From: Arthrobacter sp. PAMC 25486
GTDB lineage: Bacteria; Actinomycetota; Actinomycetes; Actinomycetales; Micrococcaceae
Assembly: GCF_000785535.1 (NCBI RefSeq)
Contig: NZ_CP007595.1
Span: 2,812,439-2,876,438 of the forward strand
Direction of reading: 5' to 3'
DNA length: 64,000 nucleotides
A model generated the notes under the pieces. It saw nothing but the letters and a program-made list of their open reading frames with translations. It did not search any database and was not told the DNA's origin. Shown piece after piece: positions 27,892 through 37,931 of the stretch (position 1 is the stretch's first letter; each line of letters opens with the position of its first letter). The translations under genes and the position numbers were made by a program.

Positions 27892-28848
27892 GTGAGCACT
27901 GAAGTTACCCCCGCAAGCGACGTTCGTGATGTCATCATCGTTGGTTCCGGCCCCGCTGGTTACACGGCGGCCATTTACACCGCCAGGGCGGATCTGAAGC
28001 CTCTCATGATCGCTGGATCTGTGACGGCCGGTGGCGAGCTGATGAATACCACCGACGTGGAAAACTTCCCAGGCTTCCCCGATGGCATTATGGGTCCTGA
28101 CCTCATGGAAAACCTTGGCCAGCAGGCTGAAAAGTTTGGTACCGAGGTGATGTACGACGACGTCACTTCAGTCGAGCTTGAGGGTGCGGTAAAGACTGTC
28201 ACCCTGGCCGACGGCCAGGAATTCAAGGCTCGCACCGTTATTGTCTCCACCGGATCCGCTTACCGCGCTTTGGGTGTGGAGGGCGAGAAGCGCCTTGTTG
28301 GCCACGGAGTCAGCTCCTGTGCCACCTGCGACGGCTTCTTCTTCAAGGGCCAGGACATTGCGGTGATTGGCGGTGGCGACTCAGCCATGGAGGAAGCCAT
28401 CTTCCTGACCAAGTTTGCCGATACTGTCACGGTTGTACACCGCCGTGACACCCTGCGCGCCTCCAAGATCATGGCCGATCGGGCCTTGAACCACCCGAAG
28501 ATCAAGTTCATTTGGAACTCAGAAGTTGTTGCCGTTGATGGTGAAGCCAAGGTCACTGGCATTCGCTTGAACAACCTTCTGACGGGTGAAGCGTCTGAAC
28601 TTGCCGTCACCGGCGTATTCGTTGCCATAGGCAACGATCCCCGTGTTGACTTGGTCAAGGGCGTGCTGGAACTGACAGCTGCCGGAACCATTGCAGTTGA
28701 GGGCCGGTCCTCCAAGACAAGCCTGCCCGGCGTATTCGCTGCCGGCGACGTCGTTGACCCCACCTACCGCCAGGCCATTACAGCAGCCGGATCAGGATGT
28801 GTTGCCGCGTTGGACGTGGAGCACTTCCTGGCCGAGCAGGAATCCTAA
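27892..28848 (+). CDS. trxB: thioredoxin reductase
   Basis: A 318-residue flavoprotein with an FAD fold ([20 protein letters not shown]), the redox-active [10 protein letters not shown], a second dinucleotide fold ([15 protein letters not shown]) and the C-terminal FAD motif [16 protein letters not shown]. It passes electrons from NADPH to thioredoxin. I use GTG 27892 since homology starts within a dozen residues and a purine-rich GGAAGAGGA lies upstream; the ATG 24 bases upstream has no such site. trxA follows 18 bases later and they form one operon. Confidence 0.95.
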   Translation: MSTEVTPASDVRDVIIVGSGPAGYTAAIYTARADLKPLMIAGSVTAGGELMNTTDVENFPGFPDGIMGPDLMENLGQQAEKFGTEVMYDDVTSVELEGAVKTVTLADGQEFKARTVIVSTGSAYRALGVEGEKRLVGHGVSSCATCDGFFFKGQDIAVIGGGDSAMEEAIFLTKFADTVTVVHRRDTLRASKIMADRALNHPKIKFIWNSEVVAVDGEAKVTGIRLNNLLTGEASELAVTGVFVAIGNDPRVDLVKGVLELTAAGTIAVEGRSSKTSLPGVFAAGDVVDPTYRQAITAAGSGCVAALDVEHFLAEQES

Positions 28849-28866
28849 GAGAAAGTAGAGATTGCC

Positions 28867-29193
28867 ATGAGCAACGCCAAGAGCGCATCAGATGCAACAT
28901 TCGATGAGTTGGTCCTGAAGTCAGAAAAGCCTGTCATCGTGGATTTCTGGGCAGAATGGTGTGGGCCCTGCCGCAAGGTTGGTCCCATCCTGGACGAGAT
29001 CTCCGTGGAGCACTCGGACAAGGTCGATGTCGTCAAGGTGGACGTCGACGCCAACCCGGCGATTTCGGCCAAATACGGAATCACCTCCATCCCTGCCATC
29101 TACCTGTTCGAGGGCGGGGAAGTTAAGGGCACCGTCATTGGCGCCCGGCCCAAGCAGTACATTGAAAAAGAATTTGCTGATTTCCTGAAATAG
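28867..29193 (+). CDS. trxA: thioredoxin
   Basis: A 108-residue single-domain thioredoxin with active site WAEWCGPCRKVGP (about 29-41) and the cis-proline loop SIPAIYLF. It is the substrate of the adjacent reductase and reduces protein disulfides in the cytoplasm. The spacing of 18 bases from trxB and the strong hairpin 57 bases downstream define a trxB-trxA transcript. Confidence 0.96.
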   Translation: MSNAKSASDATFDELVLKSEKPVIVDFWAEWCGPCRKVGPILDEISVEHSDKVDVVKVDVDANPAISAKYGITSIPAIYLFEGGEVKGTVIGARPKQYIEKEFADFLK

Positions 29194-29249
29194 ATTCTTT
29201 CGCGAGGCGCTCCTTGAGAGCAGGCGGCCCTGCGCATTGAACATCAGTT

Positions 29250-29282
29250 GGGTGTGGACCGGACAATGTCCGGTCCACACCC
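29250..29282 (+). terminator. terminator of trxB-trxA
   Basis: A perfect 15-bp stem (29250-29264 with 29268-29282) closes on an AAT loop and is followed by ATTTAAG. It lies 57 bases after the trxA stop. Confidence 0.8.
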
Positions 29283-29392
29283 ATTTAAGCCTGGAATTTC
29301 GCTTCCCCCAGATTGATTCTAAGCGCCAAAAACGTGTGCCGACATTCCCTAAAATGGACCACATCGGGTGTCCGCCAGGCCCGCTTCCGGTT

Positions 29393-29408
29393 GGTTCCAC
29401 GTGAAACC
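29393..29408. promoter_or_regulatory. degenerate parS-like site
   Basis: GGTTCCACGTGAAACC matches the 16-bp parS consensus TGTTTCACGTGAAACA at 13 positions. ParB binding here is doubtful but possible, as it is in the same replichore segment as the good sites. Confidence 0.4.
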
Positions 29409-29509
29409 GTCGACGCCAGTGTAAAACCCCCTGCTATCTACCGAACCCGTGCGCCAGTGGATACACTTGGGAGTCTTAGAAACTATGTTCTGGAAGTTTA
29501 CAAAACCTC

Positions 29510-29538
29510 TTGTGACACCCGTTAAAACGCTCTATAAT
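29510..29538 (+). promoter_or_regulatory. sigma-70-type promoter, predicted leaderless
   Basis: TTGTGA (29510-29515) and TATAAT (29533-29538) are separated by exactly 17 bases. Transcription should begin about 29544-29546, at or beside the A of the ATG, so the mRNA would have no leader and no ribosome-binding site. Confidence 0.7.
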
Positions 29539-29543
29539 GAGAT

Positions 29544-31850
29544 ATGGGCGATTCACAGGATTTCCCGAACGATCGGGATGCTTCATCCACCACAGCCTCT
29601 GTGGCGGACCTAATCGCTGCTCTGCACCTTCCTTCCATTGAACCGCTTGCCTCTGACATTGCAGAAATATCCTCCCTCCCGCCCTTGCCGGAACTAGGCA
29701 ACGCCACATGTGCCGCTGGAGTCGGCGGGGAGGGTCAACGCCAGGAAGGCCCCGGCTGTCAACTTGATGCAGCCCGCGTCCTCATGGACAGCTGCGTGGA
29801 TGCCATTGAAGGACTTAGGTGGCACCAAAACCGCTGTGCCGCTTTCGCTGCGAGATTGATTGAAAGGCTGCGGTCCGCTGTTGCCCTGGAGGGCAGCATC
29901 CTGTCCCTGGATCTCTGGCAGCAGAACAATTCACTATCCGGCATGGAAGCCGAGCTTGCAGCCATACTGCAAATCCCTGAAGGGTCCTCGAGCAGGTTAA
30001 TGGCCCAAGCCACCACCCTTGTACGCGAACTGCCAACCACCATGGAACATCTTGAGTGCGGCGAGTTGGGCTGGGAACATGCCGTCATCATCGCTGAGGA
30101 AACCACGCTGCTGCGCACCTCGGGCATAGCAGCAGAGAGCATTTCAGCGTTCGAGCTTCTGCTTCTCGGCAAGGCATCGAGGTCCACTCTCCCCAGCTTT
30201 CGGGAGAAGGCCCGCAGACTGCGTGAACGCCGCTACCCGGAGAGCATCGTCCCGCGCACCCGCCGTGCCTATGCGGACCGTCACATGTCCAAGAGCCACG
30301 CGCGGGACGGAATGTCATGGCTCAGCTTCTTCGCACCGGCACCCACCGTTGAAGGTATTTGGGATCAGTGCACGACCACCGCCCAGGCGGCTCAGGGGCC
30401 CCACGAGGAACGGACACTCACACAATTAAGAGTCGACGTCGCAGCCGCAATGCTCCTCAATCAAAGTCTTGCGGACAATCAGATCTATGCACCCGCAGCC
30501 ACTCCCGAGCCTGCCCCCGCGGCGTCTCCCGTGCCGTCTGAAGCCGCTCCAACTCCCACCAACCCAGCCGCATCTCCTGTGGCCTCCGCTGGCGACCGTC
30601 AAGAGTCGGCCTGCCAAGAGTCGCGCGCATCAGAGGCAGTGGACGGTGACCGAACGCCTTCTGGTGGAGTCCCCTCCGGTGCTGAAATTGCTGGGGCTGC
30701 TGGAACCAACGAACCTGCCATACAGCCTGAATCCAGCGCCTCCTCGACACCGGCATTTGACGCGGAGTCATATTCTATTGCGGTGGATCCCAAAACAGCT
30801 CCAGGTAGCCTCCCCGTTGATATTGACCGTCGTGAATGGTTCTACCCACCTTGGGCCATCCCTGTCTTCCACGACCCTGACTACCGTGATCCCAGTTTCA
30901 GGGAGCCCGACGTCCGGAACCTACCCGATTGGATACCCAACGCGAAGCCTCCGATTCTTGTTCCGTTGCCAACAGAGCAGCCAGGCAAACATCCCATCGA
31001 CAGCAATGAGGTTCCTAGGGCTTGTCCGTCCTCCAACGAGGCGGTGTGGCCGCCGCTTCCCAAGGTTCTGCCCATCTTGCTGGTCCCCGCATTGTCCATG
31101 ATTGGAGCAACAGATGAGCCGGCTTGGATGCAGGGTGCTGGACCGATAAGCATGGAGGTGGCTAGGCAACTGATGTCTGAGTCGTCGAGCATGTACCGGA
31201 TCTTGGTCGATCCCGTATCAAATGAGCCGTTGAATTCCGCTCCCGACTCCTACAGAATCACCAAGGCAATGCGCACCATGCTGACCATCAGGGATGAGTA
31301 CTGCCAGTTCCCCGGCTGCATGGCCAAGGCAAGCAGTACCCAGATTGACCACATCAAGAGCTTTGAGAGCGGTGGCAATACTACCTTTGACAACCTTGAG
31401 TGCCTCTGTCTTCATCACCACCTGATCAAACACTTCAAGGACGATAAAACACGCAACGGCCAGTACCGCGCCAATCAAAATCCAGAACGCCAACGTGCAA
31501 GTCTTCGGGGATGGGTGCCACGTATGGAAAGCTCGGGACGTGTTTCATGGACGTCGCCAACTGGCAGGAACTATCCCGCTGCGATCAACGACAGACCACT
31601 CATGCAATTTCCGCAGTGGCTGCAAAGGCTCATCAGTGAAGCCCTCATCGCAGACTCCCCTGATGCATCTGAAATCGGCTCCCCTTGCCATCCAGAGGAC
31701 CTGCACTGCATGTCAGATGGAACTCCAGATGACTGCCCGGAGGAACCTATCTGGTTCCGACCTACAAACGAGGATGAGTCCATCCTCAGTCAGATGGCAG
31801 TGGAACGAGCTTTGCAAGACCCGACCTTAGGGTTGGCTGAAGCATCATAA
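29544..31850 (+). CDS. DUF222 / HNH endonuclease-domain protein
   Basis: A 768-residue protein. The N-terminal half has the helical DUF222 (13E12-type) domain (about 70-310), followed by a Pro/Ala/Ser-rich linker (about 310-420) and a region with YPPWAIPVFHDPDYRD. The C-terminal HNH motif is RDEYCQFPGCM, then IDHIKSFESGG and NLECLCLHHHLIKH (about 577-635), with paired cysteines that would hold zinc. Such genes are multicopy in actinobacterial genomes and may be linked to mobile elements; their biological role is unsettled. There is no ribosome-binding site, in keeping with the leaderless promoter at 29510-29538. Confidence 0.88.
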   Translation: MGDSQDFPNDRDASSTTASVADLIAALHLPSIEPLASDIAEISSLPPLPELGNATCAAGVGGEGQRQEGPGCQLDAARVLMDSCVDAIEGLRWHQNRCAAFAARLIERLRSAVALEGSILSLDLWQQNNSLSGMEAELAAILQIPEGSSSRLMAQATTLVRELPTTMEHLECGELGWEHAVIIAEETTLLRTSGIAAESISAFELLLLGKASRSTLPSFREKARRLRERRYPESIVPRTRRAYADRHMSKSHARDGMSWLSFFAPAPTVEGIWDQCTTTAQAAQGPHEERTLTQLRVDVAAAMLLNQSLADNQIYAPAATPEPAPAASPVPSEAAPTPTNPAASPVASAGDRQESACQESRASEAVDGDRTPSGGVPSGAEIAGAAGTNEPAIQPESSASSTPAFDAESYSIAVDPKTAPGSLPVDIDRREWFYPPWAIPVFHDPDYRDPSFREPDVRNLPDWIPNAKPPILVPLPTEQPGKHPIDSNEVPRACPSSNEAVWPPLPKVLPILLVPALSMIGATDEPAWMQGAGPISMEVARQLMSESSSMYRILVDPVSNEPLNSAPDSYRITKAMRTMLTIRDEYCQFPGCMAKASSTQIDHIKSFESGGNTTFDNLECLCLHHHLIKHFKDDKTRNGQYRANQNPERQRASLRGWVPRMESSGRVSWTSPTGRNYPAAINDRPLMQFPQWLQRLISEALIADSPDASEIGSPCHPEDLHCMSDGTPDDCPEEPIWFRPTNEDESILSQMAVERALQDPTLGLAEAS

Positions 31851-32005
31851 CTACCAATATCCCATGACATACCGTATTTGGTAACAGTTGCCACGAGACT
31901 GTGGATGTGCTCTCTCAGGGCATGGCTGACGGGATCTTTCAAGACATCGTTTACTGGTAGCAAGGATGATGGCCGGGTCCGAGCTGGCCGCGAGATCTCT
32001 CGATA

Positions 32006-33403
32006 ATGGGGGGGTCAAATTCCTTATCGGCGTCGATCCGCCGTCAGATCATTGAGTTCACTCCGGACCCGCCAGATGCTGCTGTGAGTATCTCAGAGTT
32101 ATGCAAGCGATTGGGCATCAGCAGGCCCTCCTATTACAAGGTGAAGAAACGCTACATCGCTGAGGCAACAGGGCCCTCTACCCGCGCTCAAGAGCGCCAA
32201 AGACTCCTGCGAGGGGTTCATGGGGACCAGACCAAGGCGGTGGTCCTGCGGCTCAGTAAACGCTTGGCGCAGTCTGGCTGGGACAACGGCCTGCAGTCGA
32301 TCTGGTTCGAGGGTGTGGATACTGACGAGTTCGCCGGGACCATCCTCGCGGTGGCAACGATCGGCCGAATCCTTGCCGGGGCAGGGATGACGAAAACCAT
32401 TCGGCGATAGCGTCCGCGTAGTGCCTGGATGCGTTTCGACAGGTCGTTCCGGATGGAGAAGTGGCAGCTTGACGGGATGGAATATCGCCTGTTTGACCCG
32501 GACGGTACGAAGGACTTGGTCTATCAGATGCTTGATGACGGGACGTGCTTTGATGTGGGTACGCAGTGTTTTGCCCGGCTGGAAAACGGTGAGGACGCCT
32601 TCGCCGTATACGGGCCCCATAGGAGCTCTTAGGTGACAACGGGGTGACTTTTAACCAGGCCCGCCGCGGGGTCATTGGCGCGACTGAGATGTTTCTGGCC
32701 AAACACGGCTGCCAAGGGATCACCGGGCGTGTCAGGCAAACGCACAGACTCAGGAGAAGAACGAGCGCAGCCATCAGACCCTGGTCAGGTTCCTTGACGC
32801 CCATGCTCCGAAGCGCCCAGAACAGCTCTCCTAGCTGCTGCTCCAGTACAGGGGGCATTGCAACTATCGGCGCCGCCGCCAGCCGTTGAAAGCTGGCAAG
32901 TACCTACCTCACCCCGGTCAGGCGTGGGAGGCCGGGGAACATCGCGGCTCGTACGGAACCCCGATCGACATCGCCGAGGGCACGCCATCGCGACCGCGTA
33001 CAAGGACAGGAAACTGGCCCACGACGCCGCTGAATCACTGGATGGAACGAGCGACGGGGAAGTCCCAGCCCTGGATCAGACCCACGACGTCTTGCCCGCC
33101 CAGAGGCGGGATCAGCCCGAGGACGTGGTGGAGATTCGGCGGAGCAACCCGCAGATCTGTTACCGCGGCCGGATCTTCAAGGTTCCCACCTATCTGGTAG
33201 GCACCTACCGGCTGGTGGCCACGGCCACCGGATTCACCCTGTTCAGCAGCCACGGCGGTAAGGAAAGCATCTACTTCCCACTGCCGGTGCGTGTCGCCTC
33301 GAGCAAGCGGCTGGTGCCGTTGTGGCAGGTCTATGGCACCAGGATCCGTGGCCCAAACCCGGCATGGGTGCAGAAGAGAATCGAGTACGAAAAGGATCAT
33401 TAG
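32006..33403 (+). pseudogene. IS481-type transposase remnant
   Basis: The first part (32006-32410) has an N-terminal helix-turn-helix (SISELCKRLGISRPSYYKVKKRY) and ends at an in-frame TAG. The same frame resumes at 32429 with WQLDGMEYRLFD, which has the first catalytic Asp of a DDE core. It then shifts to a second frame near 32620 (LLGDNGVTFNQARRG, second Asp) and again near 32720-32860, ending with QPEDVVEIRRSNPQICYRGR to EYEKDH. The GKNERSHQ region with the third catalytic residue is garbled. At least one stop and two frameshifts make it non-functional. Terminal inverted repeats were not found. Confidence 0.85.
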
Positions 33404-33567
33404 CCGACCGATCCCGCCGCTTGACCGGAGGGTCCAAACCGATGCACACGGCGTCAACGAAGTGATGAGTTTGATTGTCAGCGATGTGTTGAGGCCGCGT
33501 ATAGAGGAAGTCATGAGTTCGTGTGTAAACAAAGAGCCGAGTGGTTACCCCACGAAGCAGTGGATCT

Positions 33568-33583
33568 TGTTTCACGTGAAACA
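33568..33583. promoter_or_regulatory. parS site, perfect consensus
   Basis: TGTTTCACGTGAAACA, a perfect 16-bp palindrome matching the ParB-binding consensus, with flanking GGATC/GATCC extending the symmetry. It lies about 6 kb from parB, inside the degraded zone. Confidence 0.93.
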
Positions 33584-35096
33584 GGATCCACAGTGGCTCA
33601 CGACGACAAGCAATGGCCACACCGCCAGCAGGAAGCGTTTGTGGTCATGACTGTTTTATCGTGGGTTGCCTCCGCAAGGGCACAGCCTCGTTCCTTGCGT
33701 GGGCACAGAACGCTTTGGAGATGTCCACGGTGTTTGGCCTACTCTTTCCGCTGTTCAAGGACTTGCCAGCTGCGCTTGTTTGCGACCTCCGTGAACACGA
33801 ACCACAGAGCGCCGGTACAGACTGCTTCCTGTCCTCGTACGTCTCGCATTGACCCGGTTCTGGCCAAGCGCCACCAGCCGCACCAAATCAGAAACACGGG
33901 ACTGACTGCTGGACCGTAGGCAAAAACATGGGAACCATCCGTCTTGGCGCCACGCATCAACTTTGCCGTTTCGCCCATATCCTCTGCCAAATCGATGGCA
34001 TCGCGCCTGCTCGTGTTCTCGCCTATGCCCATACCCAGCTTTGCGCCGTGGAGGAACACCAACAGAAGAGCGTCGGACAGTAGTGGCTATGGCTCACTCG
34101 GTAACATTCTGGATCCCCGTAAGGGAGATGCTGGTCCTCAGCGGCAATGGCGGTGGCTCCCACCGACCATGCCATGTGGTCCACAACCTCGTGAGCGCTC
34201 ACCAAGGCGGAGCATCTGAACCGACCCGGGAGACCACGTTGCCCTCCAAAAAAAGGCTATCGTTCTCTTGAAGCGCGGGAGGTGAACATCGCCCAGCTGA
34301 TGGACGACTGCCGGGTTCCGAGAATCTCATCACTCATCTTTGACCGTGAGGTTTCGTCCCGGATTCATTATGGAGACCAAACTCAGAAATGGCAGCGATA
34401 GTTGATTCAGGCAGGTACTGAGCTGCACGGCAGCATCGTGGAACGAACGGGCCGCACCACCGTCAACGTAATTCAACACCAGGCGCTCCACCTTCTCTGG
34501 CACACTAAGGGCGCACATCACTGCCCGTCAGGACTTGGCTGTGCTCCGCGGCGGAGTGGCGTTGTACGTCGCATTGGAGGACGCTGGGTAGTCAGGTTGC
34601 CTGACGCTGGGGGTTCTCGTCGGCCTCTTGACGTTCTTCGTTGGCGGCGTCAAGCTGACGATGGACCCTTGATTTGGCATTTGGTCGCTGATCTTAAATG
34701 AGGAACTAGACCGGTGTCAGTTTCTAACGCCGCACCAGTTTCGTTCTCACGCGAAACGAGCCGCGCTGTTGCTTACGGAAAGCCACGATCTGCCCGCTGT
34801 CGGATCTCAGGTCCTTTCTGGAACTCTTTCCTGACAGACCTGTCTGCCCGGCCGGCCACGGTTCTCTGAAACCGGGAAGTTTCGGGAGGCAGTGAGACAT
34901 CAGTTGTCAGGTGCAGCAGCCGAATGGCGTGGCCGCTCCTGCACTGAGGACGCGCGTCGTTTGAAGGTGCTACCGCAGCCCGGATCAATGGCGGCTTAGC
35001 TGCGCGAGCACGGTGCCTCAGCCACGATCATGAAGGTCAGGCTGGCGAACACGGAAGACCCTATCGAAGCGGGACCGTTCGAGAATGCGCCTTCTC

Positions 35097-35167
35097 GATT
35101 CGGTGTGTCACCCGGGCAGGACCAACGCCTAGTACACCTTCGCCCTGCCCGGGTGACACACCGAATC
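35097..35167. repeat. perfect 24-bp inverted repeat
   Basis: The arms at 35097-35120 and 35144-35167 are perfectly complementary, with a 23-base spacer. The core of each arm is TGTGTCACCCGGGCAGG. No gene ends nearby, so a plain terminator is not an obvious explanation. Confidence 0.9.
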
Positions 35168-35569
35168 AACAAGGTCCAGCCACTTCACATCCGCCCGGCC
35201 CAACCAAATCCTACTGCCAGGAAGCCCATACAGCCCGGGAGTTTCGCGAGCAGAATAGACGAGGCACGCAGTATTCATCTCGAAGGCACGTTGCTACGAG
35301 GCACCCCGGCCCACGGCATACAAAGTGAATCATCCACAACGTTCGAGTAATGGAGTGTGTGTCATGTGAGAATTGTTCACGCAATGTCTGCTGAATATCC
35401 GACGCCCACTCGACTCGCCGGCCAACCACAGGAATATCTGGCGAACGACATTCTACGGCTTTGACGAAGTCCCAGTGACAGACCTCGGGCCGTCCGCAAG
35501 CCTGTACAGAATGCAGTGCCTGCCCAGCTGCTTTTCTAAGCGCCCCAAGGGCGAGTTAGAAATAGGGGT

Positions 35570-35786
35570 TGTTGGCCTATCAGTACCGGCATGGTTCAGT
35601 CCCCCAGTCGTTGATGATCCGGGGGTGTTGTCACCGGGATTCGATAGGCGTCAGGGGATCGCTAATAGGGACCGGACCAGTACAAGGCAACATCGTGCAG
35701 GTCAGCCGCAACCAAAGATGCACGAGCCTTGCCGCCGTAGGACATGCCAACACCGGAATGCACAACACAATTTCTGGAGGTTTGCG
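35570..35786 (+). ncRNA. candidate IS110-type bridge RNA region
   Basis: This is a stretch without a convincing gene directly upstream of the IS110-type transposase. IS110-group elements encode their guide (bridge/seek) RNA in the flank on this side. It has GC-rich inverted segments (for example CCCCCAG ... CGGGGG near 35600-35626), but I did not establish a fold or element ends. Confidence 0.3.
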
Positions 35787-36996
35787 TTGATCAAGAACCA
35801 TGAATCCATAGACGCCTTGATCGGTGTTGACGTTGGCAAAAGCAATCACCACGCCATCGCCATCAACCGGGCCAGCAAGAAACTCCTCGACCGGGCACTG
35901 CCCCAAGACGAGGCGAAACTCCGTGCCATCATCAAGTCCGTCGCCGGTAAAGGCGCCGTACTGCTCGTCGTGGACCAGCCCTCCACCATTGGTGCACTGC
36001 CCGTCGCCGTGGCCCAGGCCGAAGGCATCCTGGTCGGCTACATTCCAGGTCTGGCGATGTGCCGCATCGCCTATCTGCACCCCGAGAAATCCAAAACTAC
36101 CCGAGACGCTGCCATTACTGCTGAAGCGGCCCGGTCCCTGCCGCACACCCTTCGCTGCATCGTGATCGCGGATGAGCAGGCCGCGGAGCTGTCAATGCTG
36201 TGCGGCTACGATGACGACCTGGCCAAGCAGGCCACGGCCGCTTCGAACCGGATCCGGGGCCTGCTCACCCAGATCCATCCCGCCCTGGAACGCGTCATCG
36301 GGCCCCATCTGGACCACGCTGCCATGGCCGAGCTGCTGATCAAATACCCGTCTCAAATACCCGTCCCCGGAGAAGCTCCGCAAGGCCGGCCAGACTAGGG
36401 TCGCCACCTTGCTGACCAAGCATGCCCCGCGGGCCGGAAAACGCTGGGCTGCAGAGATTTTCACCGCCTTGGGTGAGCAGGGTGTGGTCGTCTTCGGCAC
36501 CCGTGCCGCAGGCATGGTTGTGGCCCAGCTCGCGTCCATGCTCAAGCAGCTGCGTAGTGCCCGGAACGAGCTCCTCACCACGATCGAGGCCGTCGTGGAG
36601 GCCCACGCTCTTCACGAGGTCCTGACCTCCATGCCGGCCATCGGGGTCAGGACCGCCGCACGCGTCATCACCAAAGTTGCCGGCAAGGAATTCCAGTCCT
36701 CAGGGCGTCTGGCCTCCTACATCGGCCTAGTGCCGGTGACGTGGCGATCCGGGACTTCAATCCGCGGCGACCACTCCTCAAAAAAGGGCAACAAAACCCT
36801 GAAACGCGCGTTCTTCCTGTCCGCATTCGCGACGTTGAAGGAACCGCTCTCACGCGCCTACTACGACAAGAAACGCGCCGAAGGCAAGCGGCACAATCTG
36901 GCCTCGATCGCCCTCGCGCGGCGACGCTGCGACGTCCTCTTCGCCATGCGCCGCGACGACACACTCTACGACGCACCAGCACTCGCAACCACATAG
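35787..36996 (+). pseudogene. IS110-type transposase, split by a 13-bp duplication
   Basis: A TTG at 35787, six bases after TGGAGG, starts a DEDD-type transposase (ALIGVDVGKSNHHAIAI). It ends early at 36398 because TCAAATACCCGTC is duplicated in tandem (36340-36352 and 36353-36365), which shifts the frame. Removing one copy restores the reading IKYPSPEKLRKAGQTRVATLL and joins it to the C-terminal half (36409-36996), which has the Transposase_20 domain (SMPAIGVRTAARVIT) and a serine-rich SSGRLASYIGLVP motif. Everything else is intact, so it is recently disabled. IS110 enzymes recombine DNA guided by an RNA from the element. Confidence 0.88.
36340..36365 (+). repeat. 13-bp tandem duplication inside the IS110-type transposase
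   Basis: Two exact adjacent copies of TCAAATACCCGTC. The change of +13 bases causes the frameshift that splits the gene. Confidence 0.95.
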
Positions 36997-37448
36997 CCAC
37001 CAGCTACGGGAGCGGCACATCATTTCGGGAGCCAGAAATTATCCGCAACACCGTCGCCGGCCAACGAGGTTCAGGGGCCGACCTGCAGGACTGGTGGCTC
37101 TGAGTAGCCAATATACATCCGACCCAATCCAGTGGCGCAACTTGGTCCTTGCCGTTGCCAACTTCGCCCGGATCGGGTACTCGGACGACGACAAACAAGG
37201 CGGCCAACACACAGTTGGTGTCACCGCAGCAACCCAGTTGCGCTCCGGTATCCCGCCGATGGAAGCGCTACATGCAGTGTCGCCCGAGCCGTGGCGATGT
37301 GATCATGCCTGAAGTCGCCCCATAGTCAACATGGATGCCACACCCGATGATTCCCAAGGCGCCGCCCCGATTTTTTGTACAGTTTTCCCAAGAAAGGCAA
37401 CATGCCCTGCACCGCGGCAGCCAATACGGCGCAGGCCGAACATGCTTC
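36997..37448. other. intergenic stretch after the IS110 remnant
   Basis: A 452-base gap with no supported gene. A 72-codon frame at 37094-37312 shows no recognisable motif, and the codon use is not coding-like. Confidence 0.5.
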
Positions 37449-37931
37449 CTACGCCTGAACAGACTCCAATGACTTGCTCATCCTGATTGATGTCGTCTGA
37501 TAGCCAAGGGACTCATACAGTTCCCGGGCAATCACGTTAAATCCAAACACGTGAAGTCCCAGGGTTTGACCACCCCTGTCTCGCACTTCTGTTTCTGCCA
37601 ATTCCATTATTTGGCGTCCGTAACCGCGACTACGGAACCCTTCTGTAACTGCGATGTCCCAAACCCACCAAGCCGAGACGGGACCATCGTTCTCTGGGCC
37701 AATCCACACGTAACCAACTGCCGATCCAACTTCAGTGACGGCTTTGCGAACCACGTGGCCGTCCTGCACACGCCCGTCCGGAAAGAGCGAGGCGAAGGAG
37801 TCAACAGCCGTTGCCCTGGCCAGTTCCGGCTGCTCGCCGCTCTCTATGCGATCTGCAATGTAGTCATCGAGGCTAGAGGATATCCACTCCTGCAGTTCGG
37901 AATCTTTCATCGGTGCCAGTGCCAGTTTCAT
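37449..37931 (-). CDS. GNAT-family N-acetyltransferase
   Basis: A 160-residue protein. The start at ATG 37931 (MKLALAPMKDSELQEW) has no good ribosome-binding site. The acetyl-CoA-binding loop is FRSRGYGRQIMELAE (about 104-118), preceded by the strand VWDIAVTEG; the C-terminal FNVIARELYESLGYQ completes the GNAT fold. The substrate is unknown. It is the only intact gene in the degraded zone between the HNH gene and parB. It reads in the same direction as parB but is about 1.5 kb away from it. Confidence 0.85.
   Translation of the reverse strand: MKLALAPMKDSELQEWISSSLDDYIADRIESGEQPELARATAVDSFASLFPDGRVQDGHVVRKAVTEVGSAVGYVWIGPENDGPVSAWWVWDIAVTEGFRSRGYGRQIMELAETEVRDRGGQTLGLHVFGFNVIARELYESLGYQTTSIRMSKSLESVQA

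Larger units (their letters stand above)
29194..29543. other. intergenic region, trxA to DUF222/HNH gene
   Basis: This 350-base gap holds the trxA terminator, a degenerate parS-like site and the promoter of the HNH gene. The rest (29283-29392 and 29409-29509) shows nothing I can name. Confidence 0.6.
33404..35786. other. degraded non-coding stretch between two transposase remnants
   Basis: No open frame here looks like a real gene: candidates are short, unlike known proteins and uneven in codon use. It does contain a perfect parS site (33568-33583), a 24-bp perfect inverted repeat (35097-35167) and, just before the IS110 gene, a conserved-looking untranslated stretch. A hydrophobic fragment of about 25 codons (34600-34680, LTLGVLVGLLTFFVGG) may be the tail of a lost membrane protein. 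Confidence 0.6.

Noticed and set aside
33739..34062. A 107-codon minus-strand open frame (AIDLAEDMGETAKLM)
   Set aside because: A few residues look protein-like, but there is no family match I know and the region is degraded.
34600..34680. A hydrophobic fragment (LTLGVLVGLLTFFVGG)
   Set aside because: Only about 25 codons with no start and no continuation; kept as a note, not a gene.
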